NCBI GenBank assembly: GCA_022839625.1
Contig: JALHJL010000028.1
Span: 13,929-77,928 of the forward strand
DNA length: 64,000 nt
Direction of reading: 5' to 3'
Source: Phycisphaerales bacterium
Lineage (GTDB): Bacteria > Planctomycetota > Phycisphaerae > UBA1845 > Fen-1342
The notes below the pieces were generated by a model. It ran no database searches. It was not told the DNA's origin and was given only the letters and a program-made list of their open reading frames with translations. The position numbers and the translations under genes were made by a program. Positions 33,718 through 43,352 of this stretch are shown piece by piece. Each line of letters starts with the position of its first letter. Within the stretch, counting starts at the first letter, position 1.

Positions 33718-33751
33718 ACGGCCGGCGGCGGTCGCGCGGAGGTGTAGGTAC

Positions 33752-34339
33752 ATGGTAGCGCGTATGTGGCAGGCGGGCGTTGGCTATCGGACGTGGGCAG
33801 CGCTGCTCGGAATCGTGTGCTTCGGCTGCACCTACGTCCCGAACCAGTTTCGCGAGGACGGGCCGTCGGCGACGGCACAGTGGGATTCATCCTCCACGGC
33901 GGACATCCGGGCGCGCTACGCACCCACCGAGCCCCGGCAACGCGGCTGGTCCGGCGTGGCAATCACCCCGTACCGCGGCGCGGTCGCACACCTGCCCCTG
34001 TACTTCGAGGACCCGTTCGTGGACAAGGGGCACGGGCGGACGGATGAAACGCACCCGCACAACGTCTACCGCCTCGGGTGGGAGGATTTCGTCGCACTGC
34101 CCTACGGACCCGCCCGGTTCGCGGGGAACCTGCTGATGCTGCCCGTCAGTGCCATCGTCACGACGCCCTGGACGATCATGGAAAGCGACGGCCGGATCAG
34201 CCGGCAACTGCTGTGGTATGACCACGACGCCGAGCGCACGCCGCACCACGTCTTCGAACTCGGCCCGCTGGAACCGGTGGAGGCGCCTCAGCCGGTCCCC
34301 ATATCCGACGCCGGGACTCCGGCCGGGAGCGAAAGCTAG
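33752..34339 (+). CDS. hypothetical lipoprotein
   Basis: A 195-residue predicted lipoprotein with lipobox GIVCFGC, then a variable, mostly polar domain with no recognised motif. The central part (LYFEDPFVDKGHG, EDFVALPYGPARFAGNLLML) is similar in feel to small planctomycete envelope proteins, but I cannot name a family. The start at 33752 has GGAGG 10-14 bases upstream. An ATG at 33710 would overlap guaB. It lies 34 bases after guaB and may be co-transcribed. Confidence 0.75.
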   Translation: MVARMWQAGVGYRTWAALLGIVCFGCTYVPNQFREDGPSATAQWDSSSTADIRARYAPTEPRQRGWSGVAITPYRGAVAHLPLYFEDPFVDKGHGRTDETHPHNVYRLGWEDFVALPYGPARFAGNLLMLPVSAIVTTPWTIMESDGRISRQLLWYDHDAERTPHHVFELGPLEPVEAPQPVPISDAGTPAGSES

Positions 34340-34411
34340 GCTGAACATCACCGTGCAACGATTGACCGGGTGCCACGGTTCTCGCGTGCCGTAGGCCTCG
34401 GGTGCCATGGG

Positions 34412-34452
34412 CGGCTTGTCCGCCCGTGTTTCAGGCAGGCCAAGCACGTAGG
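34412..34452 (+). repeat. 41-nt dispersed repeat, copy 2
   Basis: Matches 393-433 in inverted orientation at 40 of 41 positions. It is directly followed by a CAGGT..ACCTG element, as at the left edge. Confidence 0.75.
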
Positions 34453-34486
34453 GCAGGTGGAGGCCGCACGGCGGCCGAAACCTGCC
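34451..34486 (+). repeat. CAGGT..ACCTG inverted element, copy 3
   Basis: GGGCAGGTGGAGGCCGCA through GAAACCTGCC; foldable through CAGGT/ACCTG and GGCCGC/GCGGCC pairings. Closely similar to 581-616. Confidence 0.65.
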
Positions 34487-34505
34487 GCTGCTTTGAGAAT
34501 CACAC

Positions 34506-34946
34506 TCAAGCGGCGTTCGTGGTTAAGGCGACTTCGTGCCCAAGCTGGTTCAGCCGCCGCACCAGGCGCTGGATCACCGCTTGCTTCCGGCGTTCGTCGA
34601 AGTAGGTCGATCCGAGCTCATGGTACTCTTGTCCGGCTTTAACCAGCATGAAGCAGCGCACGAACAGGCTGTGCGCGACGGCCACGACGGCCTTCTTCGG
34701 CCCGCGCCGTGCGCGAATGCGGTGGTCATGGGCCTGCAGGTAGGTCCCGTGGGCGCGTTGCGTACACAGGGCCGCCTGCACAAAGGCCTTCCGCAGCCAG
34801 CGATTGCCTTTGCGCGTCCGGCCGCTCTTGTGTTTGCCGGCACTTTCGTGGTGCCCAGGGCACAGTCCGGCCCACGACGCCGCGTGCTGATACGTTGGCC
34901 ACGGCGAAACGTCCGCGCCCCTGATGCACGCGCTCGCGACGCCAAG
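34506..34946 (-). pseudogene. IS110-family transposase remnant (C-terminal part)
   Basis: About 145 codons in one frame read like the C-terminal domain of IS110 transposases: ADVSPWPTYQHAASWAGLCP, then ESAGKHKSGRTRKGNRWLRK, KKAVVAVAHS, and YHELGSTYFDERRK. The family's catalytic Ser region (TxSG..) would lie just before, but upstream of about 34946 the frame breaks and joins unrelated repeat DNA. The N-terminal RuvC-like DEDD half is absent. It is therefore a truncated, inactive relic. The stop at 34506 is the native one. Confidence 0.82.
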
Positions 34947-35029
34947 CAGTAGCCGACCTCAGCGCCGCCACCGCCGCCGGCACCCCATTTTCCTCCAAAA
35001 TGACGATCGGTACGATCAGGTGTCCTGGT

Positions 35030-35047
35030 GCGAGAATCCCTTCTCGC
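35030..35047. repeat. GCGAGAA-TCCC-TTCTCGC palindrome, copy 1
   Basis: Perfect 7-bp stem with a four-base loop. An exact reverse-complement copy lies at 35122-35139, so the pair brackets 74 bases. Confidence 0.65.
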
Positions 35048-35121
35048 GCCACGCCCTCTGCCTGCGGCGCGAATCGCTTCCCGCAACCTGTCGCGGGACC
35101 GGAATCCCGGCGATGCGCTTC

Positions 35122-35139
35122 GCGAGAAGGGATTCTCGC
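35122..35139. repeat. GCGAGAA-GGGA-TTCTCGC palindrome, copy 2
   Basis: Reverse complement of the copy at 35030-35047. It sits just before another CGTCGGAT-like fragment of repeat family 1. Confidence 0.65.
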
Positions 35140-35208
35140 ACGAGCATCGTCACGCGGGGCCGCGTCGGATCGGCCGGCGAGGCGCCGGCCGCTACATGCG
35201 GGGCAGGA

Positions 35209-35298
35209 CGCCGGACACGGAGGTCCGGCGCTACAGGGGACGTCCGGCGCTACAGGGGACGTCCGGCGAGGCGCGACGCCGGACACGGAGGTCCAGCC
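35209..35298. repeat. cluster of family 1 REP-like units
   Basis: A full unit CGCCGGAC-ACGGAG-GTCCGGCG (35209-35230), two half units each reading GGGGACGTCCGGCG after CTACA, and a further partial unit (35276-35298) with a mismatch in its right arm. The tandem half units suggest local duplication. Confidence 0.7.
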
Positions 35299-35299
35299 G

Positions 35300-36805
35300 C
35301 TACACGCGGGCCAGCTCGGCCAACAGCGCCGTCAGGTACTTCCACGTCTTCTGCACGCTGGCCACGTACACGCGCTCGTCCGGGCTGTGCGCACCCTCAA
35401 TGTGTGGTCCGAGCGAGACCATGTCCATGCTGCCGGCCCCGATGCGCTCGTCGATGATCCCGCACTCGACCCCCGCGTGGATCGCGGTCACGTTCGGGGC
35501 CGCCGCGAAGAGCTGCTGGTACACGCGGCGGCTCAGCGCGAGCAGAGGCGAGTCGACGTTGGGCTGCCAGCCGGGGTACTGATTGCCGCTCTCCGCCTGC
35601 GCGCCCGCCAGCGCACCGATAGCACGAAGCTGGCGAGCGGTGACCGACAGCTCGCGGCCCATCGAGCTGCGCGAGAGGCACCCGACAATGATCCGCAGCT
35701 TGCCGTCGGCCAGGCTGCTTTCCACGGTTGACGTGCTGTTCGAAGTCTGGACCAGCCCCGGCATCTCCGGCACGATCGCCAGCACGCCATGCGGCATGGC
35801 CGTCAAAGTCGTCAGGACCCGCTGGGTATCCTTGGCAGTCAGCGCCGCAAACGCGCTTTCGGCCGCGAGCTTCTCGACCTGGACGGAGGCCGATGTTTCG
35901 CCGGCACGCCGGGCCACGGCTTGCGCCTCCTGGGCGGCTGCGCTGAGCTGCTTCACCGTCGCCGCGGAGCAGGCGACCACGGCCGACGCTTCCCGCGGGA
36001 TCACGTTGCGTTTGCTGCCGCCGCGCAGCTCGATGAGCCGGAGCCGCCCGTCGCCCGCCGCGGAGAGGGTCTCGACCAGCAGCTTGATCGCGTTGGTGCG
36101 GTTGAGGTGGATATCGACGCCGGAGTGCCCGCCGCGCAGGCCGGCCACGCTGACGCGACACGCGCTGGACCGCTGGGGAAGCGGGCCGGCTTTCAGCTCC
36201 CAGGTCAGCGTGGTATCGCAGCCGCCGGCGCAACCGATGTAGAGTGCGTCGTCCTCTTCGGCGTCGAGGTTGAGCATCCGGCGGCCCTTGATGAAATCTG
36301 GGGCGAGCACCTTGGCGCCGCTCATGCCCATCTCTTCGTCGATGGTGCACAGGATTTCGAGGGGGCCGTGGACGACGTCGGGGGAGGTAGCGGCGGCGAA
36401 GGCCAGGGCCAGGCCGATGCCGTTGTCCGCCCCGAGCGTGGTTCCGTCGGCGCGGACGATCATCTCGCCCGATCGCTGGTCGCGGTCCTGCACGAGTCGG
36501 ATCGGGTCGCGGTCGAAGTCATGCTCCGTGCCCGCGTTCTTCTCGCAAACCATGTCGAGATGGCCCTGCAACACGGTGACCGGGGCGTGCTCGCAGCCCG
36601 GCGAGGCCGGCACGTCGATCACGATGTTCCCGGCCTGGTCCTCGCGGAAGACGAACCCCAGCCGGCCCGCCGCCTCGCGAACGAAGGCCCGGACCTGGCC
36701 TTCGCGCTTGGAGGGCCGCGGGACGGCAGACAGCTCGGCGAAGAACTGCCAGACGCGTGCGGGCTCAAGTCCGTTGATCGCAGACAAGTTGGCTGGGTTT
36801 GTCAC
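35300..36805 (-). CDS. pepD: cytosolic aminoacyl-histidine dipeptidase (M20 family)
   Basis: A 501-residue zinc dipeptidase of the PepD/M20C group. Metal and catalytic positions are visible: QGHLDMVCEK (His, Asp), GADNGIGLA (bridging Asp), TIDEEMGMSGA (catalytic Glu pair), LNLDAEEDD (Asp) and the C-terminal GAHSPDERV (His). A lid domain of ~200 residues (about 190-400) is inserted, as in the family. It should hydrolyse dipeptides such as Xaa-His. The GTG start at 36805 has GGAGG nine bases before it. Apparently monocistronic. Confidence 0.94.
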   Translation of the reverse strand: MTNPANLSAINGLEPARVWQFFAELSAVPRPSKREGQVRAFVREAAGRLGFVFREDQAGNIVIDVPASPGCEHAPVTVLQGHLDMVCEKNAGTEHDFDRDPIRLVQDRDQRSGEMIVRADGTTLGADNGIGLALAFAAATSPDVVHGPLEILCTIDEEMGMSGAKVLAPDFIKGRRMLNLDAEEDDALYIGCAGGCDTTLTWELKAGPLPQRSSACRVSVAGLRGGHSGVDIHLNRTNAIKLLVETLSAAGDGRLRLIELRGGSKRNVIPREASAVVACSAATVKQLSAAAQEAQAVARRAGETSASVQVEKLAAESAFAALTAKDTQRVLTTLTAMPHGVLAIVPEMPGLVQTSNSTSTVESSLADGKLRIIVGCLSRSSMGRELSVTARQLRAIGALAGAQAESGNQYPGWQPNVDSPLLALSRRVYQQLFAAAPNVTAIHAGVECGIIDERIGAGSMDMVSLGPHIEGAHSPDERVYVASVQKTWKYLTALLAELARV

Positions 36806-37073
36806 GTTCGTAGTCCTCCGGTGAAACGACCTCGAGGAGTCTCGTAGCCTTGGCCTTCAACCCACCGCAGCTCCCGCGGATGGCGGCGGCTTCGTGGGTT
36901 GCCGCGCGTAGTGTAGCCCGGCGACGGAAGATCGGACAGCCGGCGCGAGGCCCGCGGGCGGAGCGCGCCCCTCAACGGTCCGTCGAATAAGGGCGACGGG
37001 CACCGCTGGGAGGCCCGCTGGCGCTGCCGCGAACGCGGTTCGAAGCGGAGCCAGTCCCCTTTTCAACGGACTT

Positions 37074-39269
37074 CTAGCCGCCGGAGCCGCGTGGCAATGT
37101 CCGCGTGTCGCGTTCCGGCTCCGCCTCGTAGCGCTCGGGACGCTGCTGGCGGAACTCGTCCATGCCCTTCGGCTCCGGGAAGGCCCGGGCCACGTCGAAG
37201 TCCAGGTAGTCGCATTCGGCCGTCAGCAGCGGCCGCAGCGGGTCGTAGACGGCCTGGCGGAGGTAGAGCGGCGCGTTTTGCCAGAGCCGCACCTTCTGCA
37301 AGGTGAAGGAGACCGAGCGCGAGGGGCGCGCCAGCCAGTTGCCGAAGGCGTCGATTTGCAGGTCGGTGAACTCGGGCAGCAGCTTGCCGGCCCAGCCGGG
37401 GTCGTGGCGCTTGTCCCGCATGTACTTCTCGTGATAGGCCGCCGCGGCGCGGACCAACCGCACGTAGCCGGTCGTGTTGCCGTCCGCCAGCTCGTTGTAG
37501 GCGTTGAGCAGCCAGCCGTCGATGAGCAGCGTGGCGTCGCGCATGCTGGGCGTGAACTCCGTGGCGTCCAGGAAGCTGTCGAGCACGAAGTCCTCGAGCG
37601 ACCTGGCGAACATCGGGTTGGGCTGGCCGGTCGGGGAGAACGCGTACGTGTTTCGCAGGTAGTTGTAGTAGCGGGCTGCATCGGCCTCGCGCCCCGCCAG
37701 GTACAGCAGCCGGATCCCCTCGGCCAGCAGGTTGATGTGGCCGCTGCGGAACGACTCGCCGGCCCCGGGCGCAAAGCCCGCGTCCGCGTCGAACAGCGGA
37801 CCATACTTCACGTACGCCTGGTGCATGCTCTCGATGAAATTGAGGTCGGCGGAGAAACTGATGTAGGAGCGGGCGATGTTCTCCGGATCAGGCTCGAAGC
37901 TGATGCGCCCGCGCACGAAGAGATTGTGCAGGCTGAAGAACAGCGTGCGGGCGGTGTTGAGCTTGTCATGTCCGTACTGGCTGGCCTTCGTGCCGCTGAC
38001 GATCAGGCCGCGCACGTTCCAGTACAGGCCCTGCGAGTCGACGGACCGCCAATCCATGGGGCCGAACTCGCCGACCAGGTCCAGCATGTCGGTCGGCTCG
38101 AGCTTGTACACCTCCCGCAGGGCCTTGCGCTGGAGGAAGCGCACCAGGCTCTCCCCGGCCGGGTCTCCGGTCTGCACGCCCAGGATGCGATTCAGGTTCT
38201 CCCGGCGTTCGGCCGCCGCGCTCGGCTCGACGGGACGGCGCGTGACGCGGGCCAGGGTGGTGGGGGGACTCAGCAGCTCGCGGTAGGGCATGAAGAACGC
38301 GAAGGCCAGTCCCTCCGCGCGCCAGTAGTTGTCCTCGGTCAGCGTGTCGTCCGTGATCTCGATGCCGAGGGACCGGAGTTCCGCCACCATGCGGCGCGCA
38401 TCGGGATGTCGTTCGTACAACTGCGCCAGGTTGTGCGGCGCATCCGCGATCAGGCGCATGTCCCGCAGGGCGGCAAGCTGCGCCAACTCGAAACCCGTCG
38501 CTTCGACGGGCCGAATGACGCGCTCGTCCCCGGGCGTCGGCTCCGCACGCGGCCCGAGTTCCAGGCCGCTCTCGGCCGCCAGCTTGCGCAGCCCCGACTC
38601 CGTCTGCTCGCGGGCGATGCGCCCGGCCTCCTCCAGCCGGCTGAGGTCGGCCGTGGCGCGCAGCTCGTCGGCGAGGTCCGCGGTCGTCGGGGCAGTGAAG
38701 GGGTCCGGCGGCGGTCCCAGGACCAGGTGCATCCGCCACGCCCAGTTGCACTTGTAGGCGCGGTGCTGGTCATCGGTGGGCTCGCTCATCTTGTTGTTGA
38801 AGATCCACGCGAGCTGCTTGTAGAGATTGAGGGCGCGCGGGTTGCGCGGGATCCCCTGGTCACGGAGCAGCTTGACGCCGTTGTAGACCCAGTTCCAGCG
38901 CTCCTCGGCGGTGAAGGTCGTGACGGAGATGTTCCAGGCCATGTTCCAGGCCGCGTACTCCCAGACGGCCGGGAACTGCGGTTGCAGCGCACAAATCCAC
39001 TTGTGCAACTGCATCGCGTCATAGAAGCGGCCCTGCTCCTTGAGCCGCTCGGCCCGGAGGAAGGCGATGTCGGCGATCAGGCCGCGAAACGCCCCAAAGG
39101 CCTGGATGTAGAAGACGTACTCCGGGGGCGTGTTTTCCAGCGGCGACTCGTGGCCCAGGATGTTGAGCTGCTGACGGCCGGCGTTGATCGGCCGGACGCG
39201 CGTCGCGGCGAGGCCGACGAGCACGACACACGCCAAGAGAGCCGCAAGCTGTGTGAGTTTCGGGCGCAT
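37074..39269 (-). CDS. large membrane-anchored protein of unknown function
   Basis: A 731-residue protein with an N-terminal hydrophobic segment (about 7-24, acting as uncleaved anchor or signal) and a long, mostly helical extracytoplasmic part with many aromatic residues. Short helical pairs such as RFYDAMQLHKWICALQPQF and AEGIRLLYLAGREADAARYY look like degenerate TPR repeats. I recognise no catalytic motif. It follows the ABC-2 permease gene on the same strand (136-base gap) and is probably a partner of that transporter. The ATG at 39269 was preferred to 39326 because it starts right before the hydrophobic segment. Confidence 0.75.
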   Translation of the reverse strand: MRPKLTQLAALLACVVLVGLAATRVRPINAGRQQLNILGHESPLENTPPEYVFYIQAFGAFRGLIADIAFLRAERLKEQGRFYDAMQLHKWICALQPQFPAVWEYAAWNMAWNISVTTFTAEERWNWVYNGVKLLRDQGIPRNPRALNLYKQLAWIFNNKMSEPTDDQHRAYKCNWAWRMHLVLGPPPDPFTAPTTADLADELRATADLSRLEEAGRIAREQTESGLRKLAAESGLELGPRAEPTPGDERVIRPVEATGFELAQLAALRDMRLIADAPHNLAQLYERHPDARRMVAELRSLGIEITDDTLTEDNYWRAEGLAFAFFMPYRELLSPPTTLARVTRRPVEPSAAAERRENLNRILGVQTGDPAGESLVRFLQRKALREVYKLEPTDMLDLVGEFGPMDWRSVDSQGLYWNVRGLIVSGTKASQYGHDKLNTARTLFFSLHNLFVRGRISFEPDPENIARSYISFSADLNFIESMHQAYVKYGPLFDADAGFAPGAGESFRSGHINLLAEGIRLLYLAGREADAARYYNYLRNTYAFSPTGQPNPMFARSLEDFVLDSFLDATEFTPSMRDATLLIDGWLLNAYNELADGNTTGYVRLVRAAAAYHEKYMRDKRHDPGWAGKLLPEFTDLQIDAFGNWLARPSRSVSFTLQKVRLWQNAPLYLRQAVYDPLRPLLTAECDYLDFDVARAFPEPKGMDEFRQQRPERYEAEPERDTRTLPRGSGG

Positions 39270-39405
39270 ACCAGGAATCAGCCGCACGCGGGCGACGCAA
39301 TGAGGGACCGGCCGCAGGCGGAACACGACATCGGCCGCAGCACACTTCGCAGCGCCGGCGCAGGCCTGCCCCGTGTCTCAGGGCCGTTTCCACCTGTCAC
39401 GGCGT

Positions 39406-40794
39406 TCACACAATGACCTCCGCGATCTCCCGGCGGCGGAAGATCAGCCAGCCGGGCAACAACAACAGCACGCCGCCGTAGAGCAGCGTGCGTACCACGC
39501 ACGTCCCGAGCAGCGCGTACGAGATGTACTCGCCGTCCACCAGGTGACGTGCACCACTGAACCGCGCGAAGTCCGGGAACGCGACCCGCATGAAGGGCAC
39601 GAGCACGCGGCGGACCGCGGGCCCCAAGGGGCCGTACGGATCGGCGGCCGCCGAGGTGTACTGCACGCCGACGCCCATGGCCTCGAGCAGGAACGGCAGG
39701 GCCGCGCAGGACAGGTAGAAGGCACACGTACACAGGCAGGCGACGGGGAACGAGACGAACGTGCCGAAGAACAGGCCGACCCCGCTGAGCAGAAACAGTT
39801 GCAGCAGCGTCACGAGCAAGGCGCGCACGTAGTTGGCCTCGAAGCTGCCGACCTTGTAGAGCACCTGGAGGCCGTCGTCGCCGTCGAAGTACACGGTGGT
39901 GCCGCCGGCCGGATCGTAGGGGTTGTACACCAGCAGCGCCAGTTCGCCGCCGTGGATGGCCGGCCCGGCCCGCAGAAGGAACTGGTGCGTTTCTTCGGTG
40001 CGCTCGCGAGTCTCGCGTTGCTGCAACGGCGCCCCGGTCTGCGGGTCGACGATGACCCACCCGATGACGAGCTGCTCCAGCGGCGGGATCGGTATGCCGC
40101 GGGCCTTGTAGCGGATCTGGATGACCGTGTCTTCGCGCTCGGGCGGCGCGAGCCCACGAAACGTGTACGGCCGGGCGCCCCCGTTCTCGATGCTCCGCCA
40201 GCGGTTGCGGAGCTCCTCGATGCGGCGCACCATAGCGCGGGCCCGCTCGGCCTCGTCGATTTCGCCGGTGCGGATACGCTGCTCGACGAACTCGGCGGCG
40301 GCGGCGGTCATCTCCTGGATCGGCGTCTCCGGGCGCGCCGCCACCCGCGCGGTCCAGACGACGTCCCGCACTTGCAGGCGGTCGCGCTCGAATTGCTGCG
40401 GGCGGGAGCGGATGAAGTGCGCGAACCCGTAGATCGCACCGCCGCACAGGGCCACGATCAGCAGGTTGAGCAGGTTCACGCCCAGCCATTTGCCCAGGAG
40501 GATTTGGAAGCGCGACACGGGCTTGGTCACCACGAGCTGGAGCGTGCGTTCCCGAATCTCGCCGGTCAGCGTGGCGCACGAGAAGAATATCGTCGCCAGA
40601 CTGAGCAGCAGGCTCAGCGCGCCCAGCGAATACGCCAGGAAGTTCTGGAGGCGCCCGGTGAGCGTCTCGTCGCCCCGGAGGGCAAACGGCATGCGCAACA
40701 CGAGAAACACCAGCACGACCAGAAAGACCAGGACAATCCGCATGCGGACGCCTTCGGAGAACGTGAGCCAGGCAATCGCCAGCACCCGCTTCAT
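39406..40794 (-). CDS. ABC-2 type transporter permease with large extracytoplasmic insert
   Basis: A 462-residue permease. The first half has helices at about 18-38, 58-80 and 100-122, with the conserved ABC-2 motif GEIRERTLQLVVTKPVSR. A ~180-residue polar region (about 125-305) follows, which should be extracytoplasmic. The second half has four more helices. The gene overlaps the ATPase gene upstream by four bases (ATGA), so they form one transporter. The TLQLVVTKPVSRFQILLGKW segment closely resembles the divergent permease at 46941-47924. Confidence 0.88.
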   Translation of the reverse strand: MKRVLAIAWLTFSEGVRMRIVLVFLVVLVFLVLRMPFALRGDETLTGRLQNFLAYSLGALSLLLSLATIFFSCATLTGEIRERTLQLVVTKPVSRFQILLGKWLGVNLLNLLIVALCGGAIYGFAHFIRSRPQQFERDRLQVRDVVWTARVAARPETPIQEMTAAAAEFVEQRIRTGEIDEAERARAMVRRIEELRNRWRSIENGGARPYTFRGLAPPEREDTVIQIRYKARGIPIPPLEQLVIGWVIVDPQTGAPLQQRETRERTEETHQFLLRAGPAIHGGELALLVYNPYDPAGGTTVYFDGDDGLQVLYKVGSFEANYVRALLVTLLQLFLLSGVGLFFGTFVSFPVACLCTCAFYLSCAALPFLLEAMGVGVQYTSAAADPYGPLGPAVRRVLVPFMRVAFPDFARFSGARHLVDGEYISYALLGTCVVRTLLYGGVLLLLPGWLIFRRREIAEVIV

Positions 40795-41990
40795 GTCCGG
40801 TCCTTGCCCTCGCCCTCGCCGGCCAATGCGTCCAACACGCTGCGGTCCACGTCCTCGATCCCCACCACGGCGGACGGCGGCTCGGGCGCGCCCCCTCCGG
40901 CGACCGGGCTCGGTGCGCCTGCCTCGCCGCCCGGAGCAGGAACTCGCGACAGGTCGCCCAGCACCGCGGCGTCCACGCCCGCCGGCTCGGGCGCCGCGGC
41001 TGTAGCGGGCTGCTCGGGCCGGACGACCGGTTCGGGCTTGACCAGGGACTCGAGCAACGACTTGCCTTCCTGTTCGGCTCCGAGGAAGCCGGCGATCGCT
41101 CCGACCGGGGCACTGCCGGCGGTCTCCACCCGCCGGTCCCGGGCCTGCTCGACGATGCGCAGGAAGAGGGACTCCAGCCGGTCGCGCGGGGTGGACACGG
41201 CGACGGTCTTGCCCTCCCGGCGCTCGATCAGGCGCGCCAGCTCGTCGAGCGTTTCGGGCGACAGGCGCTCGCAGGTGATCTGAAGCATGTCGCGGCGGCT
41301 GAGGATGTCTTCCAGCTTTCCGCTTTCCTGAACCAGGCCGCCGTACAGAATCGTCACCCGGTCGCACACTTCCTCGACGTCCGCCAACAGGTGGCTGGAA
41401 AGGAGGATGGTCTTCCGGTAAACCCGCCCCAGGCGAAGGATGATGTCCTTGACGAGCTTGGCCCCGATCGGGTCGAGGCCGCTGGTCGGCTCATCGAGGA
41501 TCAGCAGGTCGGGGTCGTTGACCAGCGCCTGCGCGAGGCCGATGCGCCGGGCCATGCCCTTGGAATACTCGCCAACCGGCCGGCGGGCCGCCGAGCGCAG
41601 CCCGACCATCTCGAGCAGTTCCTCGGTCCGCCGGCGTCGCTCGCGCCGATCCAAGCGAAAGAGGGTGCCGTAGTAGTCCAGCGTCTCGCGGGCGTTGAGA
41701 AAGCGGTACAGGTAGGACTCTTCCGGCAGGTAGCCGATCCGGGCCTTGGTGCGGACGTCGTCCGGCGGACGGCCGAACACGGCGACGCGACCGCGGGTGG
41801 GGTGCAGCAGGCCGAGGATCATCTTGATGGTGGTGCTCTTGCCGGAGCCGTTCGGCCCGAGGAGGCCGAACACCTCGCCGGGCTGAATGTCGAGGTCGAG
41901 GTCGCTGACCGCGCGGACGCGGGCGCGCCGCCAGAAGTCACGGAAGACCTTCGTGAGCCCGACGGCGTTGATGACGGAGTGGTTGTTCAC
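40791..41990 (-). CDS. ABC transporter ATP-binding protein with C-terminal extension
   Basis: A 399-residue ATPase. Residues 1-235 are a complete nucleotide-binding domain: Walker A GPNGSGKST, signature YSKGM, Walker B LLILDEPTS and the switch His in LSSHLL. It resembles ABC-2 exporters of the CcmA/DRA class. Residues ~235-300 form the family's small extension, and the last ~100 residues are Pro/Ala/Glu-rich and likely disordered. The gene is 27 bases after the HflK-like gene and overlaps its permease by four. Confidence 0.93.
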   Translation of the reverse strand: MNNHSVINAVGLTKVFRDFWRRARVRAVSDLDLDIQPGEVFGLLGPNGSGKSTTIKMILGLLHPTRGRVAVFGRPPDDVRTKARIGYLPEESYLYRFLNARETLDYYGTLFRLDRRERRRRTEELLEMVGLRSAARRPVGEYSKGMARRIGLAQALVNDPDLLILDEPTSGLDPIGAKLVKDIILRLGRVYRKTILLSSHLLADVEEVCDRVTILYGGLVQESGKLEDILSRRDMLQITCERLSPETLDELARLIERREGKTVAVSTPRDRLESLFLRIVEQARDRRVETAGSAPVGAIAGFLGAEQEGKSLLESLVKPEPVVRPEQPATAAAPEPAGVDAAVLGDLSRVPAPGGEAGAPSPVAGGGAPEPPSAVVGIEDVDRSVLDALAGEGEGKDRT

Positions 41991-42017
41991 GACGTTCCTC
42001 GCACACGCGCGCGCCGG

Positions 42018-43352
42018 CTACCGCCGCCCGCCTCTCTGCCGCCGGAGGGCCTCCTCTTCGGCCAACTCGCGCTGCCGTTCCTTGTCGCTCTTGATGTGCA
42101 GCTCGATCTCCTGGGCGTCCGGCACGTAGACGATCTCATTCAGCCGGTTGCCGAGCACTTCCGCGCGCGTGCGGACCCAGAGGTTCAGCAGCGCAATGCG
42201 CGGCTGGCTGCGGTGCTGCTCGAGGTAATCCACGAACTGGTTGTACTCGGAGCGCAGGGTCTCATTGATCTGATTGGCGCGCGCTTCGGCCTCGCTCAAC
42301 CGGACCGCCACCCGGCCGGCCCCGTCGCGCTTGGCCTCATCGAGCAGGGCATCGATGTCCGCCAACCGGCGACGCAGCTCGGCCTCGTCGGCCCCGGCGA
42401 GCTGGGCGTCGCCGTACTGGCCGATCAGCTCCAGCAGCCGGGGATGCTTGTCGCCGGCGGCGTCGTTGAGGATTTCGCCCGCTTCCTCTTCCGCTTTCTG
42501 TTGCAGGCTAAGGCGTTCGTTTTCGGCGCGGATCACGTCCGTGAAGGCCTGGCGAACGGGCCCCGGCTCGATCGTATAGGCCACCACCTGCACAACGCGC
42601 ACGCCGGTCTCCAGCTCGTCGAGCGCGCGCTGCAAGCGCCCGTGCACGCCCTCCCGGACCACGTCCAGCGCCGTGCGGGTGACTTCCTCGATCGTCCGTC
42701 CGGCGACTTCCACGACCACGGCCGACTCGGTCAGACGCCGGAGAAGCTCCTGGAAGTCCTCGGGCCGGGTGCCGACGTTCTGTACGAAGAGAGCGGCGTC
42801 ATCGATCTTGTACTGGACCTCCCAGCGGCCGTGCGACAGATTGCGGTCGCCGGTGATCATCGCCCCGTCCACCCCCGGGGTAAGCTCGCGGGCCTGCGTG
42901 ACAATCTGCGACAGGTCCCGGGCGGTGGCGGCCTCGGGATGAGTAAACATGAAGGTCGTGATCTTCAGCTCCTGAATCTGGCCGGTGACGACGATCTTCT
43001 GCTCGAACGGGTCCGGCAGGGCCCAGTGCCAGCCCTGCGAGAACACCGGCGTCTCTCCGGTCTCGTCGCGGGTCGTCCGCAACTCCCCGAGCCGTGCCAC
43101 GAGCCCTTGCTGGCCGGGGTCGACGCGAAACACGCCCGACAGCAAGTACAGGACGGCCAGCACGAGGATCAGCACCCGCAAGATGTTGAAGCTCGCCCGC
43201 AAGGCGCGGACCAGCGATTCCTGGGCCAAGTCGGGCGCCAGCGCTCCTCCCGCGGCCGGCCGCGCGGAGTGGCCGTGCGAATGTGCGCCGTGCCACGCAG
43301 CGGAGTGTTCCGTCCGGCCCGAAGAGTGCGAGTGCGGCGGTCCGGTGGACAT
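42018..43352 (-). CDS. HflK-like SPFH/band 7 protein
   Basis: A 444-residue inner-membrane protein. A His-rich cytoplasmic or lumenal N-terminus (seven His in the first 30 residues) is followed by one helix (about 55-74), then an SPFH domain (about 76-260, with VDPGQQGLVARLGEL) and a long coiled coil (about 265-400). HflK/HflC rings surround FtsH and restrain proteolysis in E. coli. Here no ftsH is present and the gene is fused into a transporter operon. Its start overlaps the HflC-like stop by one base. Confidence 0.88.
   Translation of the reverse strand: MSTGPPHSHSSGRTEHSAAWHGAHSHGHSARPAAGGALAPDLAQESLVRALRASFNILRVLILVLAVLYLLSGVFRVDPGQQGLVARLGELRTTRDETGETPVFSQGWHWALPDPFEQKIVVTGQIQELKITTFMFTHPEAATARDLSQIVTQARELTPGVDGAMITGDRNLSHGRWEVQYKIDDAALFVQNVGTRPEDFQELLRRLTESAVVVEVAGRTIEEVTRTALDVVREGVHGRLQRALDELETGVRVVQVVAYTIEPGPVRQAFTDVIRAENERLSLQQKAEEEAGEILNDAAGDKHPRLLELIGQYGDAQLAGADEAELRRRLADIDALLDEAKRDGAGRVAVRLSEAEARANQINETLRSEYNQFVDYLEQHRSQPRIALLNLWVRTRAEVLGNRLNEIVYVPDAQEIELHIKSDKERQRELAEEEALRRQRGGRR

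Larger units (their letters stand above)
34947..35299. other. repeat island between IS110 relic and pepD
   Basis: No gene is visible. The region is a patchwork of palindromes: two GCGAGAA..TTCTCGC copies (35030-35047 and 35122-35139), a CCCGC/GCGGG hairpin between them, and several family 1 units (35209-35298). Part of it may be highly eroded IS110 sequence. Confidence 0.6.
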
